A stretch of DNA of 64,000 nucleotides from Mangifera indica (Eukaryota; Streptophyta; Magnoliopsida; Sapindales; Anacardiaceae), in contig NC_058145.1 of assembly GCF_011075055.1 (NCBI RefSeq), forward strand, positions 4,373,228-4,437,227. The letters run 5' to 3'. Every line of letters begins with the position of its first letter. Positions within the stretch are counted from its first letter, which is position 1. The notes under the pieces were generated by a model. That model had not been told where the DNA came from and searched no databases. It was given only the letters and a program-made list of their open reading frames with translations. Shown here one piece after another: positions 1-12,800 of the stretch. The position numbers were made by a program, and so were the translations under genes.

Positions 1-3000
1 CTCTGCGTCTCCGACTTCGGTGCCACCGGAGATGGTCTTACCTACGACACCGTCGCCATTCAGTCGGCCATCGACGCATGTCCCTGCACAATTCCATGTC
101 ACGTGACGTTCCCACCTGGCACATACTTAACCGCCACCATACACCTGAAATCCCGTGTGATCCTGAACATCGAAGAAGATGCTGTGCTTCTGGGTGGCAC
201 GGAGATAGAAGACTACCCAAAAGAGTCGTCTAGATGGTACGTGGTGATGGCGGAGAACGCGATTGATGTTGGGATAACGGGGGGAGGAGTCATAGATGGT
301 CAAGGGCTTAAGTTTGTTGTGAAAAAAAACGAGAAGAAAAATGTGATGGTGAGTTGGAACCAAACTGGTGCTTGCTCGGGTGATGAGTGTAGGCCAAGAT
401 TGGTGGGATTTCTGAATTGCAAGAACGTCAATATTTGGGGCGTTAGGTTAAGAGAGCCGGCTTACTGGTGGTCAGTATTGTTTGCCTTTTCCTTTTCATT
501 CTAGAAATTGACTTTGAGCTTTGGCAAGTTTATAGTTTGCATCATTACTGTTTTTAGGGTTCTATTTGTAGTTTCATAGTTCAATGATCAATATTTAGAT
601 TAGGCTAAAATATATACACATATGGTAGCTATGAAGTCGCAATTAAAAAAACAAAGTAGAATTTTAAATGCACTGAATATAGAAACCCAACAAGCAAAAT
701 TGAGATAAATTGATGAGGTTGAATAGCCCTGTGACAATGGAGGGTTTAGTGTTCCAAATTCATCAACATTTATGTGTCACTTATTAAATAGGCCCTGCAA
801 AAGTGTGATGGACTCAGCTTAAGGATGCCCATTTGTTTTAAATGGCAAGTTGCAATCGTCAATGTGCTCAAGAGGATGACATTGCAGTGTTAATGTCATC
901 CTCTTTGTCACTTTACTCACAGTAGTGGACCATTTTGTTTCAGAGAAATGTTAATCACATACTGTTTAGTATTCTTTTCTGTTGCTGTACTATTTATTGA
1001 ATTGATTTTTTGTTTTTGTTTAGTTGAATATCAATTTGAAAATTAAGATTTTTTGTTTTCAGATTTGAATTAATTTTTAGAATAGCATCCAAATTTATTC
1101 TTGAGCTCAGCCATACTGAGATATTTGCTTTAAGTTTTTTATATCACTTCAAAATAATTTCATAGTAATTAATTAATTAAGTGATCAAATATGTGAAATC
1201 CACTAACTAGCACACTTTCCCTTAAATTTTGAAGTTACTTGCGAGACAATTTATTCCACTTTCTCTGCATTATGTTGCTCAGTATAGATTCTCCAGTTAC
1301 ATTAAACAGAAGCAAAGTTTTAGGTGCAGTAATGTGCATGCATGATAACTAATAAAAAAGTGTTTTTAGAAGCAATTTGAATTGTGAGAACTTAATTTTT
1401 TTCACTAGAAAGGTCTGGGGGACAATTTGGCTTATCAAACTGCATAGCTTCATATGAAAAAAAAAAAAGTTAATTATTAACAAAAAAATTTGAGGGTTTT
1501 TATGTGATTAACTAAAATTTCAACCCTATACCAATGAAACCAACTTCCATTTTTGTCTTCATCTTTAACCTCAGAACACTTAACCCAAAACCCTATCATT
1601 TTCAAACTCTAAATTGCAGTCTATCACACTAAAAACACAATATCAAATAAGAAAAATCGCTAGATCTAGATAACAAGATTGATCTTACATTAATCTATAT
1701 ATTTTTTCATTTTATTATTTTTTATCATGACTTAGACTGAATGTGTCTTGATGTTGTATTGGTTTATAGTTAATGTGAGTATTGTTATAAGATTTATGGG
1801 CGAATAATGGTATAACTTGTGTTATGATGTGAGAAAATTAAATTAAACAATTCATTATCAAGAATGTATTTTATAGAAGGATTCTTGATACCTGGCGTGA
1901 TAATTACTCCAACTGAAAACAAAACGTTTTATCAGTGTTATGGGTTGGTTTAGTTTTTTACACTAACTTGCTAAAAATACACCAACTTTAAACAAAGAAT
2001 TTTGTAAGTGTTATGAGTTGGCTTAATGTTCTTAATCCAGTTCACTGAACCTATGTTAACCAAAACAGAACATTTTGTAAGTTTTATGGATTGGCGTAAT
2101 AATTTTATGCTAACTCCTAAAAAATACACCAACTGCATACAAAACATCTTATAACTGTTTTGGGTTAGTAATTTTTTATGGTAACTCACAAAAACATATG
2201 CCATTCAAAAGCAATGTATTTTATAAGTGTTTTGGGTTGATGTCAAATTATTATGCTGACTCACTAGAAATGTGCTGATAGACAAAGACTTTACGCCAAC
2301 AATTGATTAACTTGCAATTCTATAGTTTTACAACAAGCACAACCAAAACACTTCTGCATGCATCAAATACAACAACATCCACACCACCAACAACCAAAAC
2401 ACCAATAATTTCAGTAAATGAACACAGAAAAACGAAAATCAAACCAAACCCTAACATTTTGCAAAAACGTAACTCAAACATTTACCATGAAACAAGTCTT
2501 TTCAAATAAAATCAAGTATCAAAAACTAACATGCTTGCCCATTTTGCAATGTGAAAATCACTTCAACAATGAGGAATGATCATGTGGTTTGGTTTAGTCT
2601 CCCACCACTTTTTTAGTCAATACTCTTCAAAATCCTTGTTAAATCTTCACTTGATCTGTGGAAAATACTAATAATTTGATCTTTTTTGAAGTTTAAATTG
2701 TCTCCAAAGTCATTTGATTTTTTGAAAATGGTGGAAAATGGAGGATGAGGACATTTTTGAAAAAATGGCTTTTGCTGGTTATATGGTTATAGAGTTTGAA
2801 AATTTGGTTAATTATGTAAGCATCATAAATTTTGGTTATCTTAATTAGAAAACCTGAGGGGGCGTTTTGTTAAAGACTTATAAAAATTACTCTGGTAATA
2901 TTTCTTTTGTTACTTACATTACTTTGTTTGGTTTATAAGTTATAAACGATTTAGTAATCATTTATTATTAATAGTGATATAGCAGATAATATAAGAGATA

Positions 3001-4891
3001 ATCTGATTACCACCTCTACTTTAAGTATTAAATAATTACCTAGGTAATCTTGATTTTATTATAATTATATCTTTATATATTAATTATTTTAAGGTAAAAA
3101 TGATTTCATTTTCAATGAATATAACAAATAACATAAAAAATATTTTAGAATAATTAAACCTAAGGGCATTTTAGTAAAACAATATACTAGAATTTTTTTA
3201 TTACTTCTAACCAAACACAATAATTATTTATACCTATCCACTTTTACCAAATTTTATCAAATAGAGTAATAATTTATATCCAGTAATCCTCAAGATAATT
3301 TATCTTCAAGATAAACTTCTCATTTTAATAATAAAATATTTCTCAAACCAAATGCCCCCCGAAAGTAATATGATTTAGTGTTTAATGTGGTTTAATGGTT
3401 AACTTCTTTTGTTTGTAATTTTAACATGTTTTATCTTGCATCAGATGACAAACCTTGAACTGCATTTGATTTGCTAACTCTGTAGTTTAGATATTGGATT
3501 GGTTCATTATGATGTTCTGATTGTTGTTCATGAATCTTGAATCATTTGTCTCGGGAATATGTATTTGAAAGTATTGGTTAAAGGAAATGTGTTATACTCT
3601 ATTATGCAGTCAATTCAATTTATCCATCCCTTGGATTTGGATGTGTTTAGATTTTGTGTTTTTGTCTGACATGTAGATTATGTTATTGCAGTTTGCACAT
3701 AGTACGTTGTGAAAACACATCAATTCATGATATTTCTATTTATGGAGACTTTAATACACCTAACAATGATGGAATAGATATCGAGGATTCAAATAACACT
3801 GTGATTACAAGATGCAAGATTGATACAGGAGATGATGCAATCTGTCCGAAGACATACACAGGCCCCCTCCATAATTTGACAGCTACAGATTGTTGGATCA
3901 GGACAAAATCTTCTGCAATCAAACTTGGTAGTGCTAGTTGGTATGATTTTAAGGGGCTGTTGTTTGACAATATCACTATTGTGGATTCTCATAGGGGCCT
4001 AGGTCTGCAAATTCGCGATGGAGGTAACATCATCTTAATTTCCTTTTTATCAGTGTGAGGGCTTTTTTAATAGTTAGAAGAAATAAAACTCTCAAAAACA
4101 ACATATCTTTGGTTGCTACTGTTATAGCATCATTTAAACTGTTAATACATCTTTGGAAATTTAGATTTTCAGAGTTGAAGAGAAAGGTTTATTTAGTTGG
4201 TTGATTTCTTTGGAATCAGATGATTATGAAATTTCAATGATTTTTATTTTGGAAGATAATATTTGTCTAATCTTTGTAAGATTGTAGAATGAGAAGCACG
4301 AAACACCTTTGAAGCTCAATTTGCTTTGAGAAACATGATTTTTGGTTCTTCACGTGATAGTCTTGACAATGAAAGAGTATTAACTGATTACTTTGTACAG
4401 GAAATGTAAGCGACATTACCTTTTCCAACATAAATATAAGCACAAGATACTATGATCCATCTTGGTGGGGGAGAGCAGAACCGATATATGTAACAACTTG
4501 TCCGAGACACACTAACTCAACAGAAGGGTCAATCTCTAATTTACTCTTCATCAACATCACTGCAAATTCTGAAAATGGCATTTTCTTATCTGGTTCAAAC
4601 CATGGGCTACTATGCAATGTGAGATTCATTAACATGAACCTCAGTTACAAAAGATGGACAAATTATTCAGCTGGATTGGTGGACTACAGACCAGGATGCC
4701 AGGGACTTGTAAATCACAGTGCAGCTGGGATCATCATGGAACACATACAAGGCTTTGAAGTTGAGAATGTAAACATGAGATGGTACGATGATGATGAAAC
4801 AGAGAGATGGAACAATCCCCTGGACTTCAGACCTTCCACTGTAACTAATATTTCTTTGCTTAATTTCCATTCAGGTTTGTACAAACAATGA
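1..4891 (+). CDS. Polygalacturonase-like glycoside hydrolase 28 protein, 5'-truncated by window edge
   Basis: Probable cell-wall pectin-modifying enzyme of the GH28 right-handed beta-helix family. Coding exons: 1-470 (frame 1, open at the window start), 3692-4023 and 4401-4891. Every junction has GT/AG borders and splices in frame: REPAYW-C-LHIVRC at the first, QIRDG-GNVSDI at the second. Exon 1 holds the N-terminal DFGATGDG motif and the GGGVIDGQG turn. Exon 2 holds NTPNNDGIDI and TGDDAIC, which carry the expected catalytic aspartates. The canonical GHG histidine motif is replaced by SSAIKLGS and the RIK motif by LQIRDGG. That places it in the divergent plant clade annotated 'probable polygalacturonase', so exo- or endo-pectinase activity is inferred only. 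The start codon and any signal peptide lie off the window. The stop at 4889-4891 follows FHSGLYKQ with no sign of a further exon. Confidence 0.9.
1910..2295. repeat. Degenerate tandem repeat of about 75-95 bp in intron 1
   Basis: About five imperfect copies. Each contains a core like ACAAAACNTTTTATAAGTG, then TTATGGGTTGG, then TATGCTAACTC, then AAAATACACCAACT. Copies start near 1,915, 1,990, 2,060, 2,135 and 2,205. Unit lengths and sequences vary, so it is an old minisatellite. It is not coding. Confidence 0.7.
2858..3360. mobile_element. MITE with GGGGGCGTTTTGTT-type inverted ends
   Basis: The left end reads GGGGGCGTTTTGTTAAAG. The right end reads CTCAAACCAAATGCCCCCC, its inverted complement with some changes. 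The interior is about 500 bp, AT-rich and non-coding. It shares subterminal blocks such as TTCAAGATAA and TAATAATAAAA with the element at 41,063-41,543, so the two form one family. The termini resemble PIF/Harbinger-type MITEs, but the flanking target duplication is no longer clear here. Confidence 0.7.
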
Positions 4892-5223
4892 CAAAACAGA
4901 AAGATGGCAGAGCAAGCTATCCTGAGTGATTGTTTTTCTTTTATGGAAATAATGGAATGGAGTGGAGCAATCACATTCTTTTCAGAATGTTAGTTGCTAT
5001 ATTAAAAATATTCATGGTTACTTATTTCTGCCCTGCCTGCCGCAGTATAACTGTTAAATACTTGTCCAGGGGTATAGCATTATAAAGGCCAGAGTCCACA
5101 AAAGCTAGGCCCCTGAGCGTTTGTTGAAATGGCAAACCATGTTGTTGTAAGAGTAAGACCGTAAAGGTCGCCGTTCATAGATTATAATTATTTATTCGGC
5201 ACTTATAACAGCTAATTACGAAC
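4892..5223. promoter_or_regulatory. 332-bp intergenic spacer: polygalacturonase 3' UTR and PPR promoter
   Basis: Only 332 bp separate the polygalacturonase stop codon from the PPR start codon. It must hold the 3' UTR and terminator of one gene and the promoter and 5' UTR of the next. No ORF or transposon is visible. I could not fix a TATA box or poly(A) site with confidence. Confidence 0.5.
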
Positions 5224-7269
5224 ATGAAATGGCTTTCGAAAATGAATTGCTCTTTCAATCATCCCAAAAAACTAGATCTTCTTTCCACCATAAATCCATT
5301 AGCATATGCTCATCGACTAACCCTGTCCTCCCTCAAGCCAAATTCACAAATTCTCAAAGCTCTTTGCGCCAACGGTAAACAATCAGAAGCCCTTTTAGAA
5401 ATGGCCATTTTAGGCATTGAAATGAAATTTGAAGGTTACGACACGCTGTTAAATGCGTGCCTCAACCGAAGAACGATTAGAGATGGCCAAAGGGTCCATG
5501 CCCACATGATCAAAACTTGTTATCTACCGCCTGTTTACCTTAGAACTAGACTGATTATCTTCTACAACAAATGTGAGTGTTTGGGTGATGCAAGGCAAGT
5601 GTTCGATGAAATGCGTGAGCATAATGTGGTTTCTTGGACTGCAATGATTTCGGCTTATTCTCAGCGAGGGTATTCCTCTGAAGCATTGAATCTTTTTCTG
5701 CAGATGTTAAAATCGGGTATTTTGTATTTCTACTATTCGGACCACTGCCTTACAGGGGGAATTTGTAGATAATGTTTACCTACAGTTTTTCCTGTTACTG
5801 ATAGTGAAGTGTTCGTTTCTGCAGATACGGGACCTAATGAGTTCACTTTTGCAACTGTTTTAACTTCTTGCACTGGCGTTTCTGGGTTTCATCTGGGAAG
5901 ACAAATCCACTCTCTTATAATTAAGAGCAACTTTGAATCCCATATATATGTTGGAAGTTCACTTCTCGATATGTATGCCAAAGCTGGTAGGATCCATGAA
6001 GCTCGAGCAGTTTTTGAATACTTGCCAGAAAGGGATGTTGTTTCTTGTACTGCAATAATTTCTGGTTATGCCCAACTAGGTCTCGATGAAGAGGCACTGG
6101 AGCTATTTCAGAAGCTGCAGATGGAAGGAATGAGTACAAATTATGTTACTTATGCCAGTGTTTTGACTGCGTTATCTGGTCTTGCAGCGTTGGATCATGG
6201 CAAGCAAGTTCATGACCATGTTCTTCGGTGCGAAGTGCCCTCATATGTTGTACTTCAAAACTCCCTGATAGACATGTACTCAAAATGTGGAAACCTCACC
6301 TACGCACTCAGGGTCTTTAATAGCATGTCTGAGAGAACTGTTATCTCATGGAATGCAATGCTTGTGGGGTATAGTAAACATGGAATGGGAAGAGAAGTGA
6401 TGGAGCTTTTTGACTTGATGACAGAAGAAAACAAAGTTAAACCTGATAGTGTCACATATTTGGCTGTCTTATCAGGTTGTAGCCATGGTGGAATGGAAGA
6501 TAGAGGACTGGAAATTTTTGGTGAGATGGTGAATCTTAAAGATGGGTTTCGGCCAGAGATTGAGCATTATGGTTGTGTTGCTGATTTGCTTGGACGAGCT
6601 GGTCGGGTAAAAGAGGCATTTCAGTTTATTCAAAAAATGCCTTTTGAACCTACTGCTGCTATTTGGGGTTGTCTGTTAGGTGCCTGTAGAGTTCACTCTA
6701 ATGTTAATATTGGTGAATTTGTAGGCCAACGGCTGTTGGAAATGGAGCCTGAAAATGCTGGAAATTATGTCATTCTTTCAAATTTATATGCTTCTGCTGG
6801 GAGATGGGAAGATGTTAAAACTGTGAGGGAACTGATGAAGGAGAAGGCTGTGATAAAGGAGCCTGGCAGAACCTGGATTCAGCTTGACCACATGCGTCAC
6901 ACATTTCATGCAAGTGATTGTTCCCACCCAAAGAGGGAAGAGGTATACACAAAAGTGAAAGAGTTGTCAGTCAAGTTTAAGGAAGCTGGCTATGCCCCTG
7001 ACTTGAGTTGTGTTTTATATGATGTGGATGAAGAGCAGAAGGAGAAGGTACTGCTAGGTCACAGTGAAAAACTTGCTTTGACTTTTGGGCTAGTTAATAC
7101 TCGTGAGGGAACCCCAATTCACCTAATAAAAAACCTCAGGATTTGTGTGGATTGCCACAATTTCGCCAAGTTTGTGTCAAAAGTTTATGCTCGAAAAGTG
7201 TCTTTAAGGGATAAAAACCGATTCCATCATATTGTTGATGGAATCTGCTCTTGTGGAGACTACTGGTGA
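5224..7269 (+). CDS. PLS-class pentatricopeptide repeat protein with E and DYW domains (At3g13770-like)
   Basis: Organellar RNA-binding protein, probably a site-specific C-to-U RNA editing factor. Two exons, 5224-5716 and 5825-7269, give 645 residues. The 108-bp intron has GT/AG borders, carries an in-frame stop, and splicing joins MLKS to DTGPNEFTF in the PPR register. PPR motifs run from about residue 40 to 450, recognisable from blocks such as NVVSWTAMISAY, VGSSLLDMYAKAG and NSLIDMYSKCGN. An E domain follows. The DYW deaminase domain has the zinc/catalytic HSE (about residue 575) and CVDC (about 605), and the protein ends in DYW. Key residues are intact, so it looks functional. The N-terminus is basic and Ser-rich, compatible with a mitochondrial or plastid transit peptide. 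From memory the closest Arabidopsis protein is At3g13770, annotated mitochondrial; no search was run. Confidence 0.95.
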
Positions 7270-8070
7270 TTTCTGAATTCTGTCAATGGAAATGTTATTT
7301 TAGCCACCTTGAGAGTGTAATTTTGGATTTGGTTTGGGAAATGATGTAAATTTTAGAACTTGGAGAAAGAATGAGATGAAAAGGCAATCCATATATTAAG
7401 GCAAGGCTCTGCAAATGTGACAAACTGAGAATGTGTGGATGCTGTGACAACTATTGCCCTCAGCGTTGGACATGAAATAATGTGAAAGTTTATCGGACGT
7501 AAATATGGAAAGACATTTACCAGAGCGATTTTGTGCAACAGTTAATGCAAGCGCAAGATTCTCCTTTTCTAGATTTCTGAATAATTTTAAGATTATCATT
7601 CTTTTTAGAGAGCTGAACATAAATTGGTGGGATATTCATATTTTTCCTGAAGTAATTCACCCGGTGATATGATCACAACTTTGTCGATTTTATTACAAGT
7701 TTTATATTGTTTGTGTAGTCAATTATAGATAGGAGTTAGGGTTTAATTTGATTGATCAGTAACATGACATCTAATATGAAGTCCCACTTATACAAATAAT
7801 AAAACTATGTGTATTCATTTTGAGTATATATTTAATGCGTACTACGATGTAATTGAGTGATTTTGAATTAATGATAAAATAACATTCAATTATATAATGA
7901 TATACGTAAATATATACATATTTTTTTACAAATGGATACGTATAATATTGCTCTTAGTTTTCTTCTATAATTGGAACCCTTGTGTATGTTTTTATTTTGT
8001 ATCTTGTATACAACTATGTCATTTGCAAAGCATAAAAGAAACAAGAAAATAATTCTTCAAACTTTTTTCA
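7270..8070. other. 3' flank of the PPR gene and probable copia 5' LTR remnant
   Basis: AT-rich sequence without a gene. The first few hundred bases are presumably the PPR 3' UTR and terminator. The stretch ending in ACTTTTTTCA at 8070 lies directly against a Met-tRNA-type primer binding site, so the last part is probably the end of a degraded 5' LTR. Its left border is not visible. Confidence 0.4.
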
Positions 8071-9461
8071 TGGTATTAGTGCAAGGTTAGAAATATCATT
8101 GCATGATCACGGTTTTGGAAAGATGGCCATCGAAGCAACAGCCAACAAAACAGGATCCAATAAGAAAGCGAAGCCCATACTTTGAGCAATTCTGGTAAAT
8201 CGGAAAAACAACTTGTTTCCCATATCTTGAAAGGAACGAATAACTTAAATTAGCAAAGAAGCATCATCAATGAATTGGTGTCTAAACACAAAGATTGGTT
8301 TTGAAGATGGAAAATTTTTGAATTTGTTCGTTGCTGGCCCAAAAGAAGAGGACTGGATTACTTCTAATTCCATGATGATGTCCTAGATACTGAAGAAAGA
8401 ACTACATAAGGGTGTCCTTTATCATGGCACAATGCTCGACACGTGAAAAGAACTTGGGGGGCATTTTACCAAGGAAGTTGTCCTTGTATTCAAGAGATTA
8501 AAAGAGAGATCAGTAATACCTGACAACGTGAGATTGACAATTTCTTTTTATTATCTGAAAATGAGATGACTATAGGAATAACTTGCAAGGTTTGTCAAGT
8601 CTCGTGTGAACGAATGGATAGGATGATTTTGTGGTGTTGCAATGAGAGAAAATGAAAGAATAAAGTTTCTACCAACTTCACATTGGGATGAATGAATCTT
8701 ATAACATTGTGAGATCTAATTTATTATATAAAGATTCTTTGCTCTCATCATCTAATGCATATTCTTTTTTGACCTCTGAAAAATGCAATAAGGAGACCTT
8801 TACATGAGATTGTTGTTTTCAAAGTACAAGTTGGAAATAACAAGGGAAAGGAACAAAATAGGAAGCCTAGATATGAACATTGTAAAAGATTTGGACACAC
8901 ATAGTATGGTTATTTAAAGATCATCAAGTAAACAACAAATTGGCAAAACAAAGAATAACAAATCTGTGGGATATGCAGCCACCACGAAACACCAAGACAA
9001 AGAAACAATATAGAAAACACCCTGGGTGAATTCAACAAATCCGTTACAAAAACAATGCGAAAGGCTGACATCACTACTTGGAGATGATAAGCAAGAAATG
9101 CCAACTATAAACTTCATTATAATATTTTTGAAAACTCTTTCAAGCATAAGGGTTGGATTTTAGATAGTAAAGCCTATGGTCATGTTGTATTAGAAGTTGC
9201 ATCATTAAAATCGAATACAAAATCAATATCAACAATTTGGGTAACCATGCCAAACGAAGAAAGAGTAGTTATGGATGGAATTAAGACTATGGAGTTAAAA
9301 AGAATAAAAACTTGAATCATGCTTTGTCAATTTCCATTTTCAATTGTAGCCTAATCTCAACTAGTAAATTGATTAGAGATTTGAATTGTAGTTTTGTTTT
9401 TCTTCCTAATGAGTGTTTCTTGCAAGACATTATCACCAAGAGGACGATTGAAGTGGGTAGA
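8071..9461 (+). pseudogene. Decayed, internally truncated Ty1/copia element (gag to pre-integrase)
   Basis: TGGTATTAGTGC at 8071-8082 resembles the plant copia primer binding site (TGGTATCAGAGC). The + strand then encodes, over many stops and frameshifts, copia gag blocks such as LKGTNYLNW and ELVSKHKIGFEDG. Next come a broken CCHC knuckle (HCKRFGHT, about 8,880-8,905), a protease-type GWILDS (about 9,150) and FLQDIITKRTIEVGRC (9,418-9,465), which matches the pre-integrase region. The sequence then stops abruptly at TGTTAGAG (9462), with integrase, RT and RNase H missing. Non-functional. Confidence 0.75.
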
Positions 9462-9882
9462 TGTTAGAGTAGGTACTCTAGAGTCTATCTATTAAGTTTA
9501 TCTATGTAATTTCATCCTAAGATATATCTATTTTATCATTAATAAACAATAAGTATTCATTTGTTACTCATATGAATGTGTATATATGTTTGATGAATAC
9601 TCTTAGCATGGTAGAACCATGATGAGGGAATCAACTTGTAACTTGATCATGAGAAACCTATGAGCACATATGGTAGCTAATCTAGAAACATTCATAATCC
9701 TATTATTATTTTGACCAAGGGCACAAATAATATGGTAAAATTATTATAGTGTTAAATGACCCTATCAAAAAATAGTGACAAATTTTATGTATCAAGGCTG
9801 TTAGTGTGTAAAACCCCTTCCAAAAGTGCTACCCTCAAAAGAGAAATATCATTAACTTTGACCATTTGAGCATGCATAAACT
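9462..9882 (+). repeat. Possible copia 3' LTR remnant and flank
   Basis: It begins TGTTAGAGTAGGTACTCTAG directly after the truncated copia coding remnant, where a 3' LTR would start. It contains A/T-rich promoter-like sequence. I could not align it convincingly with the presumed 5' LTR end before 8070, so the assignment rests on position and the TG start. Confidence 0.35.
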
Positions 9883-12800
9883 TACACACGACAATGGGTT
9901 GTGCCGACTTCACTGTGACCCACTGTGCTTGCAGGTCGTGCTAGGCCAAGGTACACCCAATCGCGGGGCTTTCATTGTAAAGGCCCAAGGCAAGACCCTA
10001 TATATATAAGGTCATGCCTTTTTGAACCTTTAATGAGCCGACCATCGAATCTTGATGCGAGACTGCCTGTTATTTAAATAATACTACTTATATTTTTAAT
10101 TTTTATTATTATGTAAAATTAATTAAAAATCATTTTCTAATTACTAAAACCAAAGATAGTATCTCAAATATTTTATTGATAATCTCTCACTTGTGACAGA
10201 TTAATACTATGGGTATATGATAAAAAATATTCAAACATATTACAAATCAATTCATTTACATAATGTATAATTACAAATATAAGTACAACATACATACCAT
10301 CTACTTGTACTCAAACTTCAAATTCTTGAATTCTTCAAATATATCTTTTGCAACCCAATTATGTAATTTGAACTATTTTGAGATCAACTTTTACCTAATC
10401 TTTCATAGTCTCGACATGTTAAGATGTAAATTTAATCGTCTATCATCCAACATGCATCCACTTGCACTAAAAACATATTCTGATGCTACAGTAAACATCA
10501 AAAGGTTAGTAGATCTTGTGTCGTGGTGGAAAGCACAGAAAAACTTTCTTGATTTGTTTTTCACCATGCTAAAACATCTAATATGTTAGTGTCACCATAC
10601 TGTTTCATTATTTTTTGATAGTGATCAATGTTAATATAAAGCCAACAAACTTATTCCCACCCAAAAATTAGTCTTTTCTCAAATTCTCATTTATTAACTT
10701 TAGAAAACTTAAACACTCACCCATTTGTTTATTTTTTCAGTTACTATTAAAGGTAAAATCATCATTTAGCAAAAATATTTTTAAAAAATAAAAATTTATC
10801 ATATTTCTCTTTAAGTTTAAAAATATAACAATTTCCCTTATCATAACCCAAAGTTTGAAAAGTGACAAATTTCCCCCTAAGGTTTGGAATTTTTTTCAGG
10901 TGCTTCTTTGATGAACAAAGTCGACCATCCCTATCCATCTTTCATTGGCAATCGAAGAAGAAGGAAGGAAGACTACTTTTTGATTTGTCCAACGCTTGAA
11001 AGGGGACATTGTATGATTTGTCGATCTCAACCATGATGCTTGATTTAGCCACAATGATGATGGGATGATGCTTGAATGATGATGGAGACGTTTGAACGAC
11101 ACTTGGATGACAATGAGAAATGCTCGGATGCCATTGGGGAGATGAATCACACCACGGATCTTTGACTTGTGGCCAAGATTTATCATCCTTCAAGCGTTGG
11201 ACGAACTGAAAAGAGGTTACCCTTCTTTTTTCTTTGGCTACCAAGAAAAGATGGGTGGGAAAGGCTAGCTCCAATCGTTGGAGAAGTACTTGGAAAAAAT
11301 TCCAATCTCTAAATTGAATTTGTCACTTTTCAAACCTTAGGTGAGAGAAAATTATTAGATTTTTAAATCTAGGGGAAAAATGTAATAAATTTTTTAGTTT
11401 TTTTTAATATTGTTACTAAATAACGATTTTATCCTTGACAATAACTACAAAAATTAATAGATGAATAGATGTTTGAGATTTTTAAAGTTAATAAGTGAGA
11501 ACTTAGGAAAAGACTAATCTTTGGGTGGAAATAAGTCCTTTTGCTTTAATATGTTATAAAACTCACCAAAATTTGAACTCTAACTTACAGGTTGCTTACC
11601 TTTGCACAAAAGTGACCATACATGTGATCTTTTTTTGCTTGAACTACCTGAACTTACATTCGATTCAAAAGTTTGTGTCCTCCTTCCATATTTATTTTCA
11701 TAAATAGTATACATTTTCAATAATTATTTTTGAACATCATCTATTCTATTACCATTGGCAAGTAATAAATTTTCATTAATAGTGTCTAAACAATATTTTA
11801 CTCTAACAATTTTGCCTCAAGATCTAAAACAATGGTAGCAAAAAGTAAAGGAACTTGTTTATAATATTTCTTAAATTTATCCTCCGTTTGTCTAGTAATA
11901 TCTTGAAGAGTATTATGAGACATATATATATATATATTTTTAAAATATCACTAATTTCAAACATATTATATAAAATTGAACATGTGATTGGATAATGCAC
12001 ACTTGAGCATTGGTCTATGACTGTCTTCATGGGCTTTAACATGTTTATTAGAGCCATAAGAATCTCCCAATCATAATCAGTAAAAAAAAAAAAAAGAATT
12101 TCGAAATCTTTTGATAAGGTATTGAAGAAGCGTATTGTAACTATTTCATACCTTTTGCATGCTTTTAACATAAGGTATGTTGAATTCCACCTAGTTCTAA
12201 CATAGATTTTTAACTTTTTTGTCTTAACCTTATTGACTTACATAATTTATAATATGTTTGAATTCCTGATGGAGATAATGAAATGTAAGCGATGATATAT
12301 CTAATTATTGATATTTGATCTTTAACTAAGCTCAAACCATCTTAAGCTGTTAAACTAATAATATGATATATATACTTAATATGAATCAATTTTCCACTAA
12401 AAAGAATAGATATATGATTCAAAATTAATTTAATTAGTCTATCATTATTTTTTGCATTGTCAAATGTAGTTGAAAAAATAGAGTTATTAATTTTATATTC
12501 ATAAAAATTCACTAATGTTTGATAAATTGTAACACCATTATGAGAATATTCTAATTACCTAAATGCAATTATCTTTTTGCACAACCACCAATTAGAATCA
12601 ATATAATAGACAGTTGTACATAGGTATGTTAGGACCTAATTTGTTATATTGAAATAATACCACTAAAATTACAAAGTTCTCCTATAATTTTTTATTTTAT
12701 TAATTCATAATTTTTAATAAAGTTTGCCCTAAGAGTAGATCTAGAAATTCTTTTAAAAGAGGGTTAAACACTATTCTATATCATTCAATCTAAAATTTCA

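Larger units (their letters stand above)
471..3691 (+). other. Large intron 1 of the polygalacturonase-like gene
   Basis: 3.2 kb intron bounded by GT (471) and AG (3690-3691). It is AT-rich and contains no believable exon. It holds a degenerate tandem repeat (about 1,910-2,295) and a MITE (2,858-3,360). The other two introns of this type in the window genes are a few hundred bases or less, so transposon and repeat growth probably explains its size. The short ORF at 2303-2509 is Thr/Asn/Pro low-complexity sequence and not believable. Confidence 0.75.

Noticed and set aside
10896..11274. Overlapping minus-strand ORFs of 96 and 110 residues
   Set aside because: They overlap each other in different frames inside a short MULE-type element and have no recognisable domain.
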